From the NCBI RefSeq assembly GCF_028369105.1, contig NZ_JAQNDO010000001.1, positions 11,502,501 through 11,566,500 on the forward strand: a DNA stretch of 64,000 nt, written 5' to 3'. The notes under the pieces are model-generated. The model made no database searches and was not told the DNA's origin. It worked only from the letters and a program-made list of their open reading frames with translations. A program made the translations under genes and the position numbers. The DNA comes from Polyangium mundeleinium. GTDB lineage: Bacteria; Myxococcota_A; Polyangia; Polyangiales; Polyangiaceae. Shown here one piece after another: positions 33,124-42,200 of this stretch; position 1 is the first letter of the stretch; the number at the start of each line of letters is the position of its first letter.

Positions 33124-34164
33124 ATGGATTCACGCGACGTCGCTGGCCTCTTGTTGTTGACCGTGACTACGGCATGCGGCGCGCGCACGGCCCTGCCCTC
33201 GGATGGCAACGGCGCTGACGACAGCGCTGCCGGCAGCGCGAGTTCGTCGGGCGGCGCGCCGTCGTGCACCCTCACCATTGACGCGATGGCGACCGCCGTC
33301 CCATCCCTCATCGCCGAAGGCGAGCGCATCTACTACGTCGCGACCGAAGGGCGCGTGATGTCGGCGGATGCGGACACCGGCGCGACGACGCTGCTCGCGC
33401 AGATCCCCGTGCAGGCACTCAACCCCACCATTTCGCTCGCGCTCGACGCAGACTGGCTCTACTTTACGTTCATGGGCGAAAAGGACGGCTGGCCCGGTCT
33501 TTGGCGGATCCCGAAAGCAGGCGGGGTGCCCGAGCATATCGCTTCAGGCAGGATCGACAATATCTTCGTCGACGAGACGGGGCTCTACTGGACCAATTTC
33601 CTCCCCTACGAAGCCAAGCACGAAGTGTTTCGTCGACGGCCAGACGGCACGACGCTGTCTCTGGGCGTGACCGACAAAAACTACGGCTATCTGCGAGGTA
33701 TTTTCCGCGGCACGGCCGGCCTCCTCGTACCGTCGGGGACCACGTTCTTCGCGTTCGACATCGACGGCGCTGGCGCGACCACGATCTCGGACGTCGTCGG
33801 GCACATCTCGCACCCTTTCGAGCGCGATGGCGCGCTCTTCTTCAACGTCGACATCGCCACGCCGCCGCGCGGTTTTTTCCGCGCTTCGCTCGACGGCACG
33901 ATGGCGCAGCAGCTCTACGAAGGCCCCTTCGAGCGCGTCATCACGGACGGCGTCAGCTGGGTCTTATCCTCCTCGAAAGACGGGGAGTATGCCATCTTCG
34001 GCGCGTCCTATCCAGACGGCAAGTCGTCGGTCGTATATCACAGCCCGATCGACAACTCGCCGCGCGCGGTGGCGCTGACGCCGACCCGGCTCGTGCTCGG
34101 GGCCGCGTGGTGGGAGTGGGAAACCGGCATTCGAAGCCTCTGTCGAGACGCGCTCGGGCTATGA
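33124..34164 (+). CDS. Lipoprotein with beta-propeller-like domain
   Basis: A 346-residue lipoprotein. A short signal (GLLLLTVTTAC) has lipobox VTTAC (Cys18), followed by an Asp/Ala/Ser linker. A beta-rich domain of repeating YYVATEGRVMSADADTGATT, DADWLYFTF, NIFVDETGLYWTNF and FRASLDGTMAQQLYE motifs is typical of DUF5050-like or six-bladed propellers reading as fact-value pairs. Cys pairs at either end (SCTLTI and SLCRD) may be bonded. Its stop overlaps the start of the next lipoprotein gene (ATGA), so the two are translationally coupled. Confidence 0.75.
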   Translation: MDSRDVAGLLLLTVTTACGARTALPSDGNGADDSAAGSASSSGGAPSCTLTIDAMATAVPSLIAEGERIYYVATEGRVMSADADTGATTLLAQIPVQALNPTISLALDADWLYFTFMGEKDGWPGLWRIPKAGGVPEHIASGRIDNIFVDETGLYWTNFLPYEAKHEVFRRRPDGTTLSLGVTDKNYGYLRGIFRGTAGLLVPSGTTFFAFDIDGAGATTISDVVGHISHPFERDGALFFNVDIATPPRGFFRASLDGTMAQQLYEGPFERVITDGVSWVLSSSKDGEYAIFGASYPDGKSSVVYHSPIDNSPRAVALTPTRLVLGAAWWEWETGIRSLCRDALGL

Positions 34165-34829
34165 TCGGACTGCAAACCAATCGAGCTCGGATTCTCGCGT
34201 TCGGGCTGCTCGGCTGCTCGGCAGAGCCAACGTCACCCCCGGAAGCCCCGCCGATGCGACCGCTCGTGACCGCGTCTGCCACCCTTCCATCACCATCCCC
34301 GTCGCCAGCCGCGTCCATCACACCTGCCGCGCCGTGGCGGTCGCGGCGCGGCGAATGCGATCTCACCCGAGCGATTGACGAGTTCGTCGGGGCAGAGGTG
34401 GCAGAGGACTGCGGGGACATGCCCGAGAGGCCCCAAGAGGAGGCGTACGAGCGCGCCCGCGCCTGCGCGCTCAAGGCCCACGCGGCGCACAAGCCGTTCC
34501 GGCTCGTATGGGGTGGACCGAGGATCGACTCGATCATGCGTCAGGCGACGGTGGGGAGATTCGTGGACGGACGCTACGAGGTGCGATGGTTCTCTTATGA
34601 TAGCTGCCCTTCGGGCTGCGGCGACGCAGATCCGGTGTGGGGGAGCGACCGCTGCGATTCGCTCGAGGATCTGCGCGCGGCCTGCAAGGCACAAGCGAAG
34701 AGCAAGGGGCCGGTGGACAAGGCTCTCGCATGGCTGTGCGACAAAGACAATGCGCAGGAGGTGCGGCGCTCGCTGGAGCTCAGGTGCACGAACCCCGTGG
34801 AGATGCAGTCCTGCGGGCCGAAGGAGTGA
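34161..34829 (+). CDS. Lipoprotein coupled to the propeller lipoprotein
   Basis: A 222-residue lipoprotein starting in the ATGA overlap at 34161. The lipobox is GLLGC (Cys19), followed by a Pro/Ser-rich linker (SPPEAPPMRPLV...). A compact domain has several Cys (GECDLTRAIDEFVG, EDCGDMPERP, RACALKAHAA, SCPSGCGDADPV, DRCDSLEDLRAACK, WLCDKDN, RCTNPVE). It is probably disulphide-stabilised and associated with the upstream propeller protein at the envelope. No known family is recognised. Confidence 0.7.
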   Translation: MIGLQTNRARILAFGLLGCSAEPTSPPEAPPMRPLVTASATLPSPSPSPAASITPAAPWRSRRGECDLTRAIDEFVGAEVAEDCGDMPERPQEEAYERARACALKAHAAHKPFRLVWGGPRIDSIMRQATVGRFVDGRYEVRWFSYDSCPSGCGDADPVWGSDRCDSLEDLRAACKAQAKSKGPVDKALAWLCDKDNAQEVRRSLELRCTNPVEMQSCGPKE

Positions 34830-34878
34830 GCTCTTCCGGGCCCCCGGAGGGGCGGAGGGGGGCGAGATACACCGCGCG

Positions 34879-35079
34879 GTGGATGGCCTTTTGCCCCTGC
34901 CCGATCCGACGAACCCGGAGCTCACGCTCTTCGAGGATAGTGAGGGCCACTGGATGCTTGAGGGCGAGAGCGGGACGCGCGCCGCCGTGGATCAGGAGCG
35001 CGCTGTCTGGTCGGGACTCCGTCATATCGCGCGCGGTGGACGGATTGAACTGACACCGCCGCAGGACATCGACAGATGA
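34879..35079 (+). CDS. Small acidic hypothetical protein
   Basis: About 66 residues from GTG 34879: VDGLLPLPDPTNPELTLFED, then EGHWMLEGESGTRAAVDQER and GGRIELTPPQ. Codon use and amino-acid composition look genuine. No good start codon or ribosome-binding site is evident, and the same frame stays open upstream inside the previous gene, so it may be a truncated piece. It is probably part of the same transcript as the two lipoproteins. Confidence 0.4.
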   Translation: MDGLLPLPDPTNPELTLFEDSEGHWMLEGESGTRAAVDQERAVWSGLRHIARGGRIELTPPQDIDR

Positions 35080-35292
35080 CCACACGGGCGAACACGTGGA
35101 TGCGGCACGCAGCTCTCGCCCCCTCTGCGACCCTCGCGCACCGCGCACCCTTGACCCGCCAACAAACCCGGTCAAGCCTCCCCACATCGATCTCCTGGAC
35201 AGCGCCATGCGCATGTACGTCTCCGTCGACATCCCCCCTCAGCGAGCCCAACGCCTCCTCTGTACACTGGATATCGGGTGAGTGAACCGACG

Positions 35293-35667
35293 ATGACATT
35301 CAAAGATGGATGGCACGACTTGCCCTCTGGGGGGGCCGTCGAGATCCAAAATGGGTTCCCCGTGCGAGTATCCGACAAGGCGCGGTGGAACCTCGAAGAG
35401 ACCAGGATCCTCGAGGAGGCAAAGGCGTTTGCCAACGCCAAACTGACGTGGGCAATTCGAGACCGCTCGCGACGCTGGACCAAAGCCGCGCTGTGGACGA
35501 TCTTCAAAGCTCCGGACAGGGCCCGTTGGAATTTCGCGGGCGTCCTCCCCGGGGCATGCGAGCGCTGCGGTGAAGAGGCGGGCATTCGATTCATCGAGCG
35601 TGCTCCAGGCGAAGAGCACGAGTGGATCGGTGAGGCGTGTTTTAAAGAAATCGAACCGCCGCATTGA
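35293..35667 (+). CDS. Hypothetical protein with Cys pair (possible zinc site)
   Basis: A 124-residue soluble protein: MTFKDGWHDLPSGGAVEIQN, then PVRVSDKARWNLEETRILEE, an IRDRSRRWTKAALW helix, and a C-terminal CERCGEEAGIRFIERAPGEE with a third Cys in GEACFKEI. The CxxC plus later Cys suggests a small metal site. A GTG at 35278 is an alternative start. Its 3' end abuts recombinase remnant (e), so this is cargo at a module edge. Confidence 0.6.
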   Translation: MTFKDGWHDLPSGGAVEIQNGFPVRVSDKARWNLEETRILEEAKAFANAKLTWAIRDRSRRWTKAALWTIFKAPDRARWNFAGVLPGACERCGEEAGIRFIERAPGEEHEWIGEACFKEIEPPH

Positions 35668-35719
35668 ACCGCGGACGAAGCGCTCCGTTCTTGCACCTGC
35701 CTCGCTCCGCCATCTTCCC

Positions 35720-35900
35720 TCCCCGCCCTCCTCCAAATCCTCTTTCCCGACGCGGAGCCGAGAAGTGATGGCGTCGTGCCGAAGCGCGTAGATCGACCAG
35801 CCCTCGAGCCCGGCGCGGTCGCGCATGCGCTCGAAGGCTTGCGTGAGGCCGTACTGCCCCCACGGTCCTGCCTCGCTCGGGCAGCGCGAGGTGACCGTCG
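35720..35900 (-). pseudogene. Tyrosine-recombinase fragment (e), with internal deletion
   Basis: Encodes GPWGQYGLTQAFERMRDRAG, then EGWSIYALRHDAITSRLRVG followed directly by KEDLEEGGEG. About 35 residues between LRVG and KEDLEEAG (the GHK...QRY segment with the catalytic Tyr) are deleted. The sequence belongs to the same sub-type as remnant (f), which differs from (a), (b), (d) and (g) at many positions. Confidence 0.7.
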
Positions 35901-35935
35901 CGCGATCTCGGGGGCGAAGGCCGGAGCTTGCGCCT

Positions 35936-36745
35936 TCATTTGGGGAGACACGTCTCGGGGATCTCGGGCGAGCCGGGCCAGGTGATGCCCACCTTTTGAA
36001 GCCTGCGCTGAGCGGCAAGCACGCGCTCCGGGTCGGGCGCGGGGAGAAGGAGCGTTTCGAGCTCGGCGGGCGTGAACTCCGTGGGGCCTTTCAGCGCGCG
36101 GTCGACCACCGCGTCCATGATCGCGTGGGCGGGGGCGTCTTGCGGGCGGTCGTGGTACGTCACGATCCCCCCGGGGCGTGGACGATACGACTCACACGAC
36201 AGCGGCAAGAGCCGCCCCTTGTGGAGCAAGCCCCACGCGGCCAGCCGGCGGGCGCCGCGGGCCCGTGTCGGATCGTGGACGGCGAAGAGCGTGCCACCGA
36301 CGCGATCGCCGTGGAGCCAGAAGCCCACGCCCGCCTGCCTCTCCCCATGCTCTTCCCCCACGTAGAGCATGCCGACGGCCATCACGAAGGCGAGCTCGAG
36401 CTCGGCGGGGAGCCCCGGCACGGCCCCACGCACGTCGTCCGGGCCGCCGGTCACGGCGTCGAGCGAGAGGCCGAGCTGCTCGATTGGCCCGGCCCCAAGC
36501 TCGCACGCGAGGCCGACGACGCCTGCCTCGGTCCACGCCACGACCTCGTAGTCGCCACAGCCGTCGTCGTTGTAGATGGCGCCCCTCTTGAGGCCGCCCT
36601 CCCACATCGCGCCGTCGCAGGCTGGGAAGGCAAAGCGCCCGATCCGCTCGAGGTGGGTTTCGATGTACGCGCGCAGCGCGGCGCGTACGATGACGTCTCG
36701 GTCGAAGACGAGGCGTCCGAAGTGACGGGTGACCCGTTCGATCAT
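35936..36745 (-). CDS. Hypothetical protein, possible immunity partner of the upstream HNH-like lipoprotein
   Basis: A 269-residue soluble protein: RHFGRLVFDRDVIVRAALRA, THLERIGRFAFPACDGAMWE, AIYNDDGCGDYEVVAWTEAG, FVMAVGMLYVGEEHGERQAG, and a C-terminal PAELETLLLPAPDPERVLAA helix. No signal peptide. It lies 66 bp downstream of the HNH-like lipoprotein gene on the same strand, so the two are probably cotranscribed. The order toxin-then-immunity is typical of polymorphic toxin pairs, but no known immunity family is recognised. The start at 36745 is the first ATG of the conserved-looking segment. Confidence 0.6.
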   Translation of the reverse strand: MIERVTRHFGRLVFDRDVIVRAALRAYIETHLERIGRFAFPACDGAMWEGGLKRGAIYNDDGCGDYEVVAWTEAGVVGLACELGAGPIEQLGLSLDAVTGGPDDVRGAVPGLPAELELAFVMAVGMLYVGEEHGERQAGVGFWLHGDRVGGTLFAVHDPTRARGARRLAAWGLLHKGRLLPLSCESYRPRPGGIVTYHDRPQDAPAHAIMDAVVDRALKGPTEFTPAELETLLLPAPDPERVLAAQRRLQKVGITWPGSPEIPETCLPK

Positions 36746-36811
36746 GGTGTTTCGCCTAAACCCCGTCGATCCCGGCGTCAACGGGCTCGCCGCCTGCGTA
36801 CACCGGCCGCG

Positions 36812-37777
36812 TCACGGCGTGTACGGCGGAACCTTGTTGATCTGCACCACCTCTTTTTCCGGCGGGACGTTGTAATATAGGAAGCGGTTGAGCCTCCGCG
36901 AGATGACGGCCGCGTTCTTGTACGCGTTCGTGCCCCACGGGCAACTGCGCAAGTCCCTCCTGGGCACCACGTGGTGCACCTGCGCGCGATCTGGGTCGTT
37001 TTCAGGCGTGCCTTTCGGATCTTTGAGGACGAGCGGCTCGATGCATGTCGTTTTCTGGCAGTTTTTCACACAAGGATACTCGAAGCCCGCGAGATCGGAG
37101 CGAATCTCGCCCTTGTGCGCCTTGCGGTTGACCTGGAGGATCCACTCCCTCTGGTCGAGGGACTTGCCGTCGTCGCCGACCTGGCCGCTGGAGCAGTAGA
37201 AGTCTTTGTCCGGTTTGATGGTCGTGACCTCGACCAAGTTCCGGTACGGACCGCTCACCTCCGTCGGAACACTTTTGACTTCGATGAGCGACGACTGGAG
37301 CAGCGCGTCCTCGTACTTGATCGGGATCTTGATCGCGGGATCCGGACCGACCTGTAGGGTGTAGTCACCGTTGCCGACGGGCTGGCACGTGTAGCCCTTG
37401 TCGTACGGCGCATTTCCCGACACCTCGCCGATCTTCACGGCATCGGCACACGCGGCTTCCCACGTTTGGTAGAAGCAGTCGAACGTGCCGGCCTCGGACA
37501 TGTAACAAGCGCTGCCGAACGCGGCGATGTACTTGCTCCGCAGCGCAACGTCCTCCTTCGGGTTTCCCACGAGCGGGATGCGGTAACGCATGCACGCATC
37601 GGGCATCGGCTCCGCGCATTCGCTCGACGTGTCGGTCGGGGTGTCGGATGGAGTAAGGCACGAATCGTCAGGCCCCGGATCGAGAGGCGACCCGCACGCC
37701 CCCGTCATCCCTGCCCCACCAAAGCCCAACACCAGCAAGCCCAGCATTGCCGAGCGGCGTCTCGTCATTGCTCGCAT
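36812..37777 (-). CDS. Lipoprotein with HNH-like C-terminal domain
   Basis: A 321-residue lipoprotein: signal MTRRRSAMLGLLVLGFGGAG with lipobox MTGAC, a Cys-containing middle domain (about 40-240), then a C-terminal segment VHHVVPRRDLRSCPWG, TNAYKNAAVISRRLN. The HH...N...N spacing resembles HNH/ENDO VII-type nuclease toxins (HHVVPR..N.NKNAAVLSRKLN). If active it would be an exported nuclease effector. Adjacent Cys residues might instead give a structural role. A start at 37768 is also possible. The downstream gene at 35936 may encode its inhibitor. Confidence 0.6.
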   Translation of the reverse strand: MRAMTRRRSAMLGLLVLGFGGAGMTGACGSPLDPGPDDSCLTPSDTPTDTSSECAEPMPDACMRYRIPLVGNPKEDVALRSKYIAAFGSACYMSEAGTFDCFYQTWEAACADAVKIGEVSGNAPYDKGYTCQPVGNGDYTLQVGPDPAIKIPIKYEDALLQSSLIEVKSVPTEVSGPYRNLVEVTTIKPDKDFYCSSGQVGDDGKSLDQREWILQVNRKAHKGEIRSDLAGFEYPCVKNCQKTTCIEPLVLKDPKGTPENDPDRAQVHHVVPRRDLRSCPWGTNAYKNAAVISRRLNRFLYYNVPPEKEVVQINKVPPYTP

Positions 37778-37913
37778 GCAGTCCCGAATCGCACGTTGAT
37801 CGGCCGGGCGACAAGGGAAAACAAGCCAGGTGGCTCACGATGCGCCCGGGAACCGAGCGTCCCATAATGGTGACCGGATCGGCGGGAGCCGCGGGAGCCG
37901 CGGGAGCCGGAAG

Positions 37914-37973
37914 CAGGTTGACCTGGAACCGTCTCCAAGACGGGTCGATTCGAGGTGGTTCCTGGTCAACCTG
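37914..37973. repeat. 17-bp inverted repeat at the broken end of recombinase (f)
   Basis: Arms 37914-37930 and 37957-37973 match at 16 of 17 positions with a 26-nt loop. Inside the loop region CCGTCT CCA AGACGG (37929-37943) forms a second, perfect hairpin. The right arm overlaps the stop of remnant (f) at 37966. Three tandem GCGGGAGCC units lie just upstream (37882-37908). Confidence 0.6.
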
Positions 37974-39050
37974 GTTGCGCCGAGCGGTACACAATCAGAT
38001 TTCGCTTGCCGGCGCGGAGCCAGGAAGTGATGGCGTAGTGCCGGAGCGCGTAGATCGACCAGCCGCCGAGCCCGGCGCGGTCGCGCACGCGTTCGAAGGC
38101 TTGCGTGAGGCCGTGCTGCCCCCACGGCCTGCTTCGCTCGTTCAGCGCGAGATGACCGTCGCGTGAGCCGCGGTCGATCGGCACGAGGAGCCGCGCGGGC
38201 TCGGGGGCGATGGGAATCTCGCGTTGGCCGGTCTTCGGCGTGTGAAGCTCGCCGTGGGAGCGACCTTCGCGGACCGAAAGGAAGCCACCCACGGGGCGAT
38301 CGTCGTCCCAGCGGAGGAGCATGTCGCGACGACGAAGCGCGCGGACTTTATTGGGGCGGAGGCCGGCGTAGGCCATAAGGGCGAAGCTCAAGCGGTGCGT
38401 GTCGCGCGCGGCGGCGAGGATCGCGTGGACCTCGTCGTCGGTGGGGAGCTCCAGGATACGCTGGCCGATTTGCTTGAGGCGCGGCAGGCCCTTGGGCGGT
38501 TCGGCGAGGGAACCGCGCTCGGCGGCGAAGCGCAGAACGGAACGGAGAACGACCTGGATGTTGTTGCGGGTCGTTTTGCGCGAGCCTGCGCTTCGACAGC
38601 TCGGGGTCGAGCTCCGCGGCCGCGTGGCCGTCGACCTTGTCGAGGGGTCGATCGGCGAAGCGTGGGAGCACGCGTGTGCTCGAGGATCGACGTGTATCCG
38701 CGGCGGGTCGTGACTTTCAGGTCCGTCAGCATGTATGTGCTGCGGAACTCGGTGGCGATTTCGGCGAGGGTTTTCGTCGGGGGTGGGGGTGGGGAGGCGG
38801 GATCGGTGGGGGATCTGGGTGGGGAGGAGCCGGCGGCGGGTGCTGCTGGGGGTGGGTCGTCCGTCGGCGCGTACGGGGTGCCGAAGCGGGCGAGGTTCAG
38901 GAGGTAGCGCTTCTCCTCGGCGCGAGCGCCGGGGATTGTCTGGGATTGCGCGTCTTTCCGGAATCGATGGCGGGTGCCATCGGGGAGGCGGTAGCGGATG
39001 TCAATGAACAGAACCGGGATGCCCCGTCGGGTCGTTCGTCGGACCGCCAT
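37966..39050 (-). pseudogene. Tyrosine recombinase pseudogene (f), most complete N-terminus
   Basis: The only copy with a natural N-terminus: MAVRRTTRRGIPVLFIDIRY, then a basic arm-binding region, a Pro/Ser linker, and a SAM-like core domain (TLAEIATEFRSTYMLTDLKV, TTRRGYTSILEHT). Two frameshifts break it: near 38630 (continuing VDGHAAAELDPELSKRRLAQ) and near 38560 (continuing VLRSVLRFAAERGSLAEPPK). The catalytic part MSFALMAYAGLRPNKVRALR to YALRHYAITSWLRAGK is present, then it ends RNLIVYRSAQPG without GH or Tyr. Confidence 0.8.
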
Positions 39051-39075
39051 GACTTGGGAGCCTTTCCCAGGTCAT
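39049..39075. promoter_or_regulatory. 11-bp inverted repeat overlapping the recombinase (f) start
   Basis: ATGACTTGGGA (39049-39059) and TCCCAGGTCAT (39065-39075) pair at 10 of 11 positions around a 5-nt loop. The repeat overlaps the start codon of copy (f). A second small repeat CATCT-CAGGCC-AGATG follows at 39073-39088. It may have been an operator or translational hairpin controlling the recombinase. Confidence 0.45.
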
Positions 39076-39231
39076 CTCAGGCCAGATGACTGCGATTGGC
39101 GCCTTATAGCACGCTCACCCACGTTCATCCATCGCGGTCAAACGGTAGAATCCCCCAGAGCCGCTCGCCCCAGGCCCCCGACTCGGTCATTGCCCCCTTG
39201 CCCTTCTGCCTCGCGGACGGGCCCGACCATG

Positions 39232-42200
39232 TTAAGCACCAGCGCCGGCCAACCTTTCCTCGCCATTAAACCACACATACCCCATCCGGTGCCATATCTC
39301 CTGACTGGCCCTAAAAGCAACATTTCGTTGCCATGAGTCTGCCGCATTCATGCCCTGAGCAAGGACCTTCAGTATTCGGTCGCTACCTACCTTGCCAAGC
39401 ATGCTCAAAATCCAGCCTCGCTCATACCTGCCGCTGAAGCGGTCTGATTCATAGAGCGCAACGAGCCACCCCTCCATCTCACTCGTGGCGATCTCATATA
39501 GAGCCCTGAATTCATCTAGCCGGTCGTGCTCTTCTTCACTCGCTTCTCGCTCCAGGAGAGCCATGAGGCGCTGCCTCGCTTGCTCGGTCCCGACTTTCTC
39601 TAATGCCTCAATGTAGACGCCAGACATATAGGCGCTCATGGTCCGGCGATCGTGCCCGTTCATCGACCACGTCCTGTCAATCCACCGGATCGCTTCGTCG
39701 GGCGGGAGCCGATGGGCGCCACGGATGAGCTCACTTTCAGTATATAGCTCCCTGTTCGGCGCCGCCAAAATATGCTCGAATACCTCGCGCGCGAACGTCA
39801 ACTCACCCACCTCACCTAAGGCCAGTGCGGCGCACGCCAGAAATCGAGTATCCATGTCCCTTGATATAAACCGACTCACGAGTGGCACCAGATCCCTCAT
39901 CCGCTGCGCCCCCATGAACGACATCAATAGCTCCAGTGGAATTCGATACATCAAGCGAGGCGAATTGCCTTCCAGCAATAACAACCGGAGCTGTCCGTGG
40001 CGTGCCAAAAGCTTTATGCAGGCGGACTGAAGTCGCTCGTGCCCTCGACGCGAAGCACTCACATCCCTATGAGAAACATCGAGCATGGCGCGCAGCACAT
40101 GCTCCTCTATCCATGCGAACGGAAACCGGACTGCGGCATCAATCCCTTCGGCTCGGACACGACAATCGTCATCCGTACACAGAACAATGCATGAGTCGAA
40201 AGGGATTTCTCCAGCCGACGTCGCAAGAGCGCGCGCGAACGCAAGCCGGGTTTCGACGGGCAATGAACGGTTACACGCATTGTCAGCGATCAGCCGGACG
40301 ACGAGTGGCTCGTCAAAGGATGCAAGCACATCGACGTCTGAGGTGGGCCAACCATGGCCGCGACGCGAGCCTCCGGTGCGAACGACCCGGTCCGCCACTG
40401 CACGTGCGACCGCGATGCTCCCGGTCACCTTTAGAACTCCCGCGAGATCTTCGACGGTGCCGTAATTGTCGTCAACCTGATCACTTACAAACCACTCAAC
40501 AAGCTCAGATTCTATTTGAGATCGAAGCATCCCTCTCCTTGCAATCGTTCTCAGAGCGTAGCTCGCATGCGCACCAGGCCATCGCACGCTCGCGGCTTTC
40601 CACATACGCAAAAGGGTCCGCTGGGCGTCCTCGTCCCCAATTTCGCCCAGTGCACGAAATATGGCCTCGCTCCCACTTGCGAGCGATATTTCATCAAATA
40701 TTTTCCACTCCAATCGACCATCGATCGCGGCACGGACATTCGGCATTTGCCTGCGGGCCATCTCAATAAGAGCCGAGACCTGGATGTCGGGAGTTCCAAC
40801 GTCCAGCATATCCGCTAACGTTGCATCTACGGAGGAACCGGCCAACCGCGAAAGGGCCGCGAATCCGGCCGTTCGTACTTGAGAATAATCAGACAGACAG
40901 CATTTTCGGAGTTGGGGCAGAACCTCTTCTACAAATAGGTTGCTCCCTGCCCCTCCCAACTCGGCGACAGCCTCGGCCGCTGCAAAGCAGTTCAGCTTAC
41001 CAGCAGCAGAAACAAGCTCTCGCGATGATTCCGGCAGCATCGCCAGAGCCATGGGCAGAATGGTTGCGTAGCGCGTTCGCGACACCATGTCGGCAAGGTC
41101 CAACCGCCCCAATGAAAGCAACCTTGACACTTCCACAGCGGCAAAATATTCGAGGAAGGCGCGATGCCAAAACGTTACCCCGTCGCCCTCCCTCCTGACG
41201 AAACCTGTCGACTCAATATTCGACAGCACCTCCGGCAAGCTCACACCGAAAGGCATGTCTCTAGACTCTTCCAGCTGTCTTACAGCAGATCTAAGCGCCT
41301 CTCTCGCGGATGAATCATCGAGACTGTAGCCTTCACCCTCTCGCGCTGTGCGAAACGCAAGGCATGATAATAGGCGGACCTTCACATCCCAATCTAGGTC
41401 TCGCTCAAATCGGTCCTTCGCCAGTTCGATCCTCCTTACTGATTCCACGACCTCGCGCAGAATCTGCATTCTCCCCGTCGGAATACTTCCAGACGAACGG
41501 AACAGAAGTACCAGCAAGGTCAACAACAGCGTGTTGGATGTAAGCCGTTCGAGCCTGCGATCCCTAACTTGATTGCTAAATCTGGCATGCTTTCCGGGCA
41601 GGTGTAGCTTCAGGAGTCGCTCAGCACGCTCTGGTGACAGGTCTTCTACGCGATAGCGGCGCGCGCCGGCCCACGTGGGCACACGCATGGGTCGCGTACT
41701 AATGATGGCTCTCGTTGCCTTGTACTCTCCAAGGATCATCTGAAGCTCGCGCTCAACCGCTTGCCGCGATTGGTCGACCACCTCATCGAAAGCGTCAAGC
41801 AGAAGGAAGAGGCGCCCCTGCCGAAGGAGAGCACGCAGCGATTCTGTTGTCGGGGATCCGTCGAGCCCTGAAAGTGAATGCTGAACAAGGTCCAGTATGC
41901 CAACCGACGGAATACAGTTTCGAAGTCGGATTAGCACCGGAACCACCGTACTGCTCCCGTTAACAAACGCTCGTGCCTGACGGAAGCGCAATTGCGCCAA
42001 CAGGGAACTTTTGCCGATACCCGACTCGCCCACGAGAATTATGGGCGCGGAATCTTGCGTGTTGAACACCTCGCTAAATTGTAGCGGAGGGTTGCTGCCG
42101 TCTTTCTCAAAATGGCGAAATACATGCAGCGCTTCCGGCAGGAGGGGTTCGACATCACCGTTGAGTGCGGTTTGAAGAGGTGACGGCAGCAGGGAAGGGA

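Noticed and set aside
37914-37973. tRNA-Trp remnant (CTCCAAG resembles an anticodon loop)
   Set aside because: No T-arm or acceptor stem can be built around it; the inverted repeats explain the pattern better.
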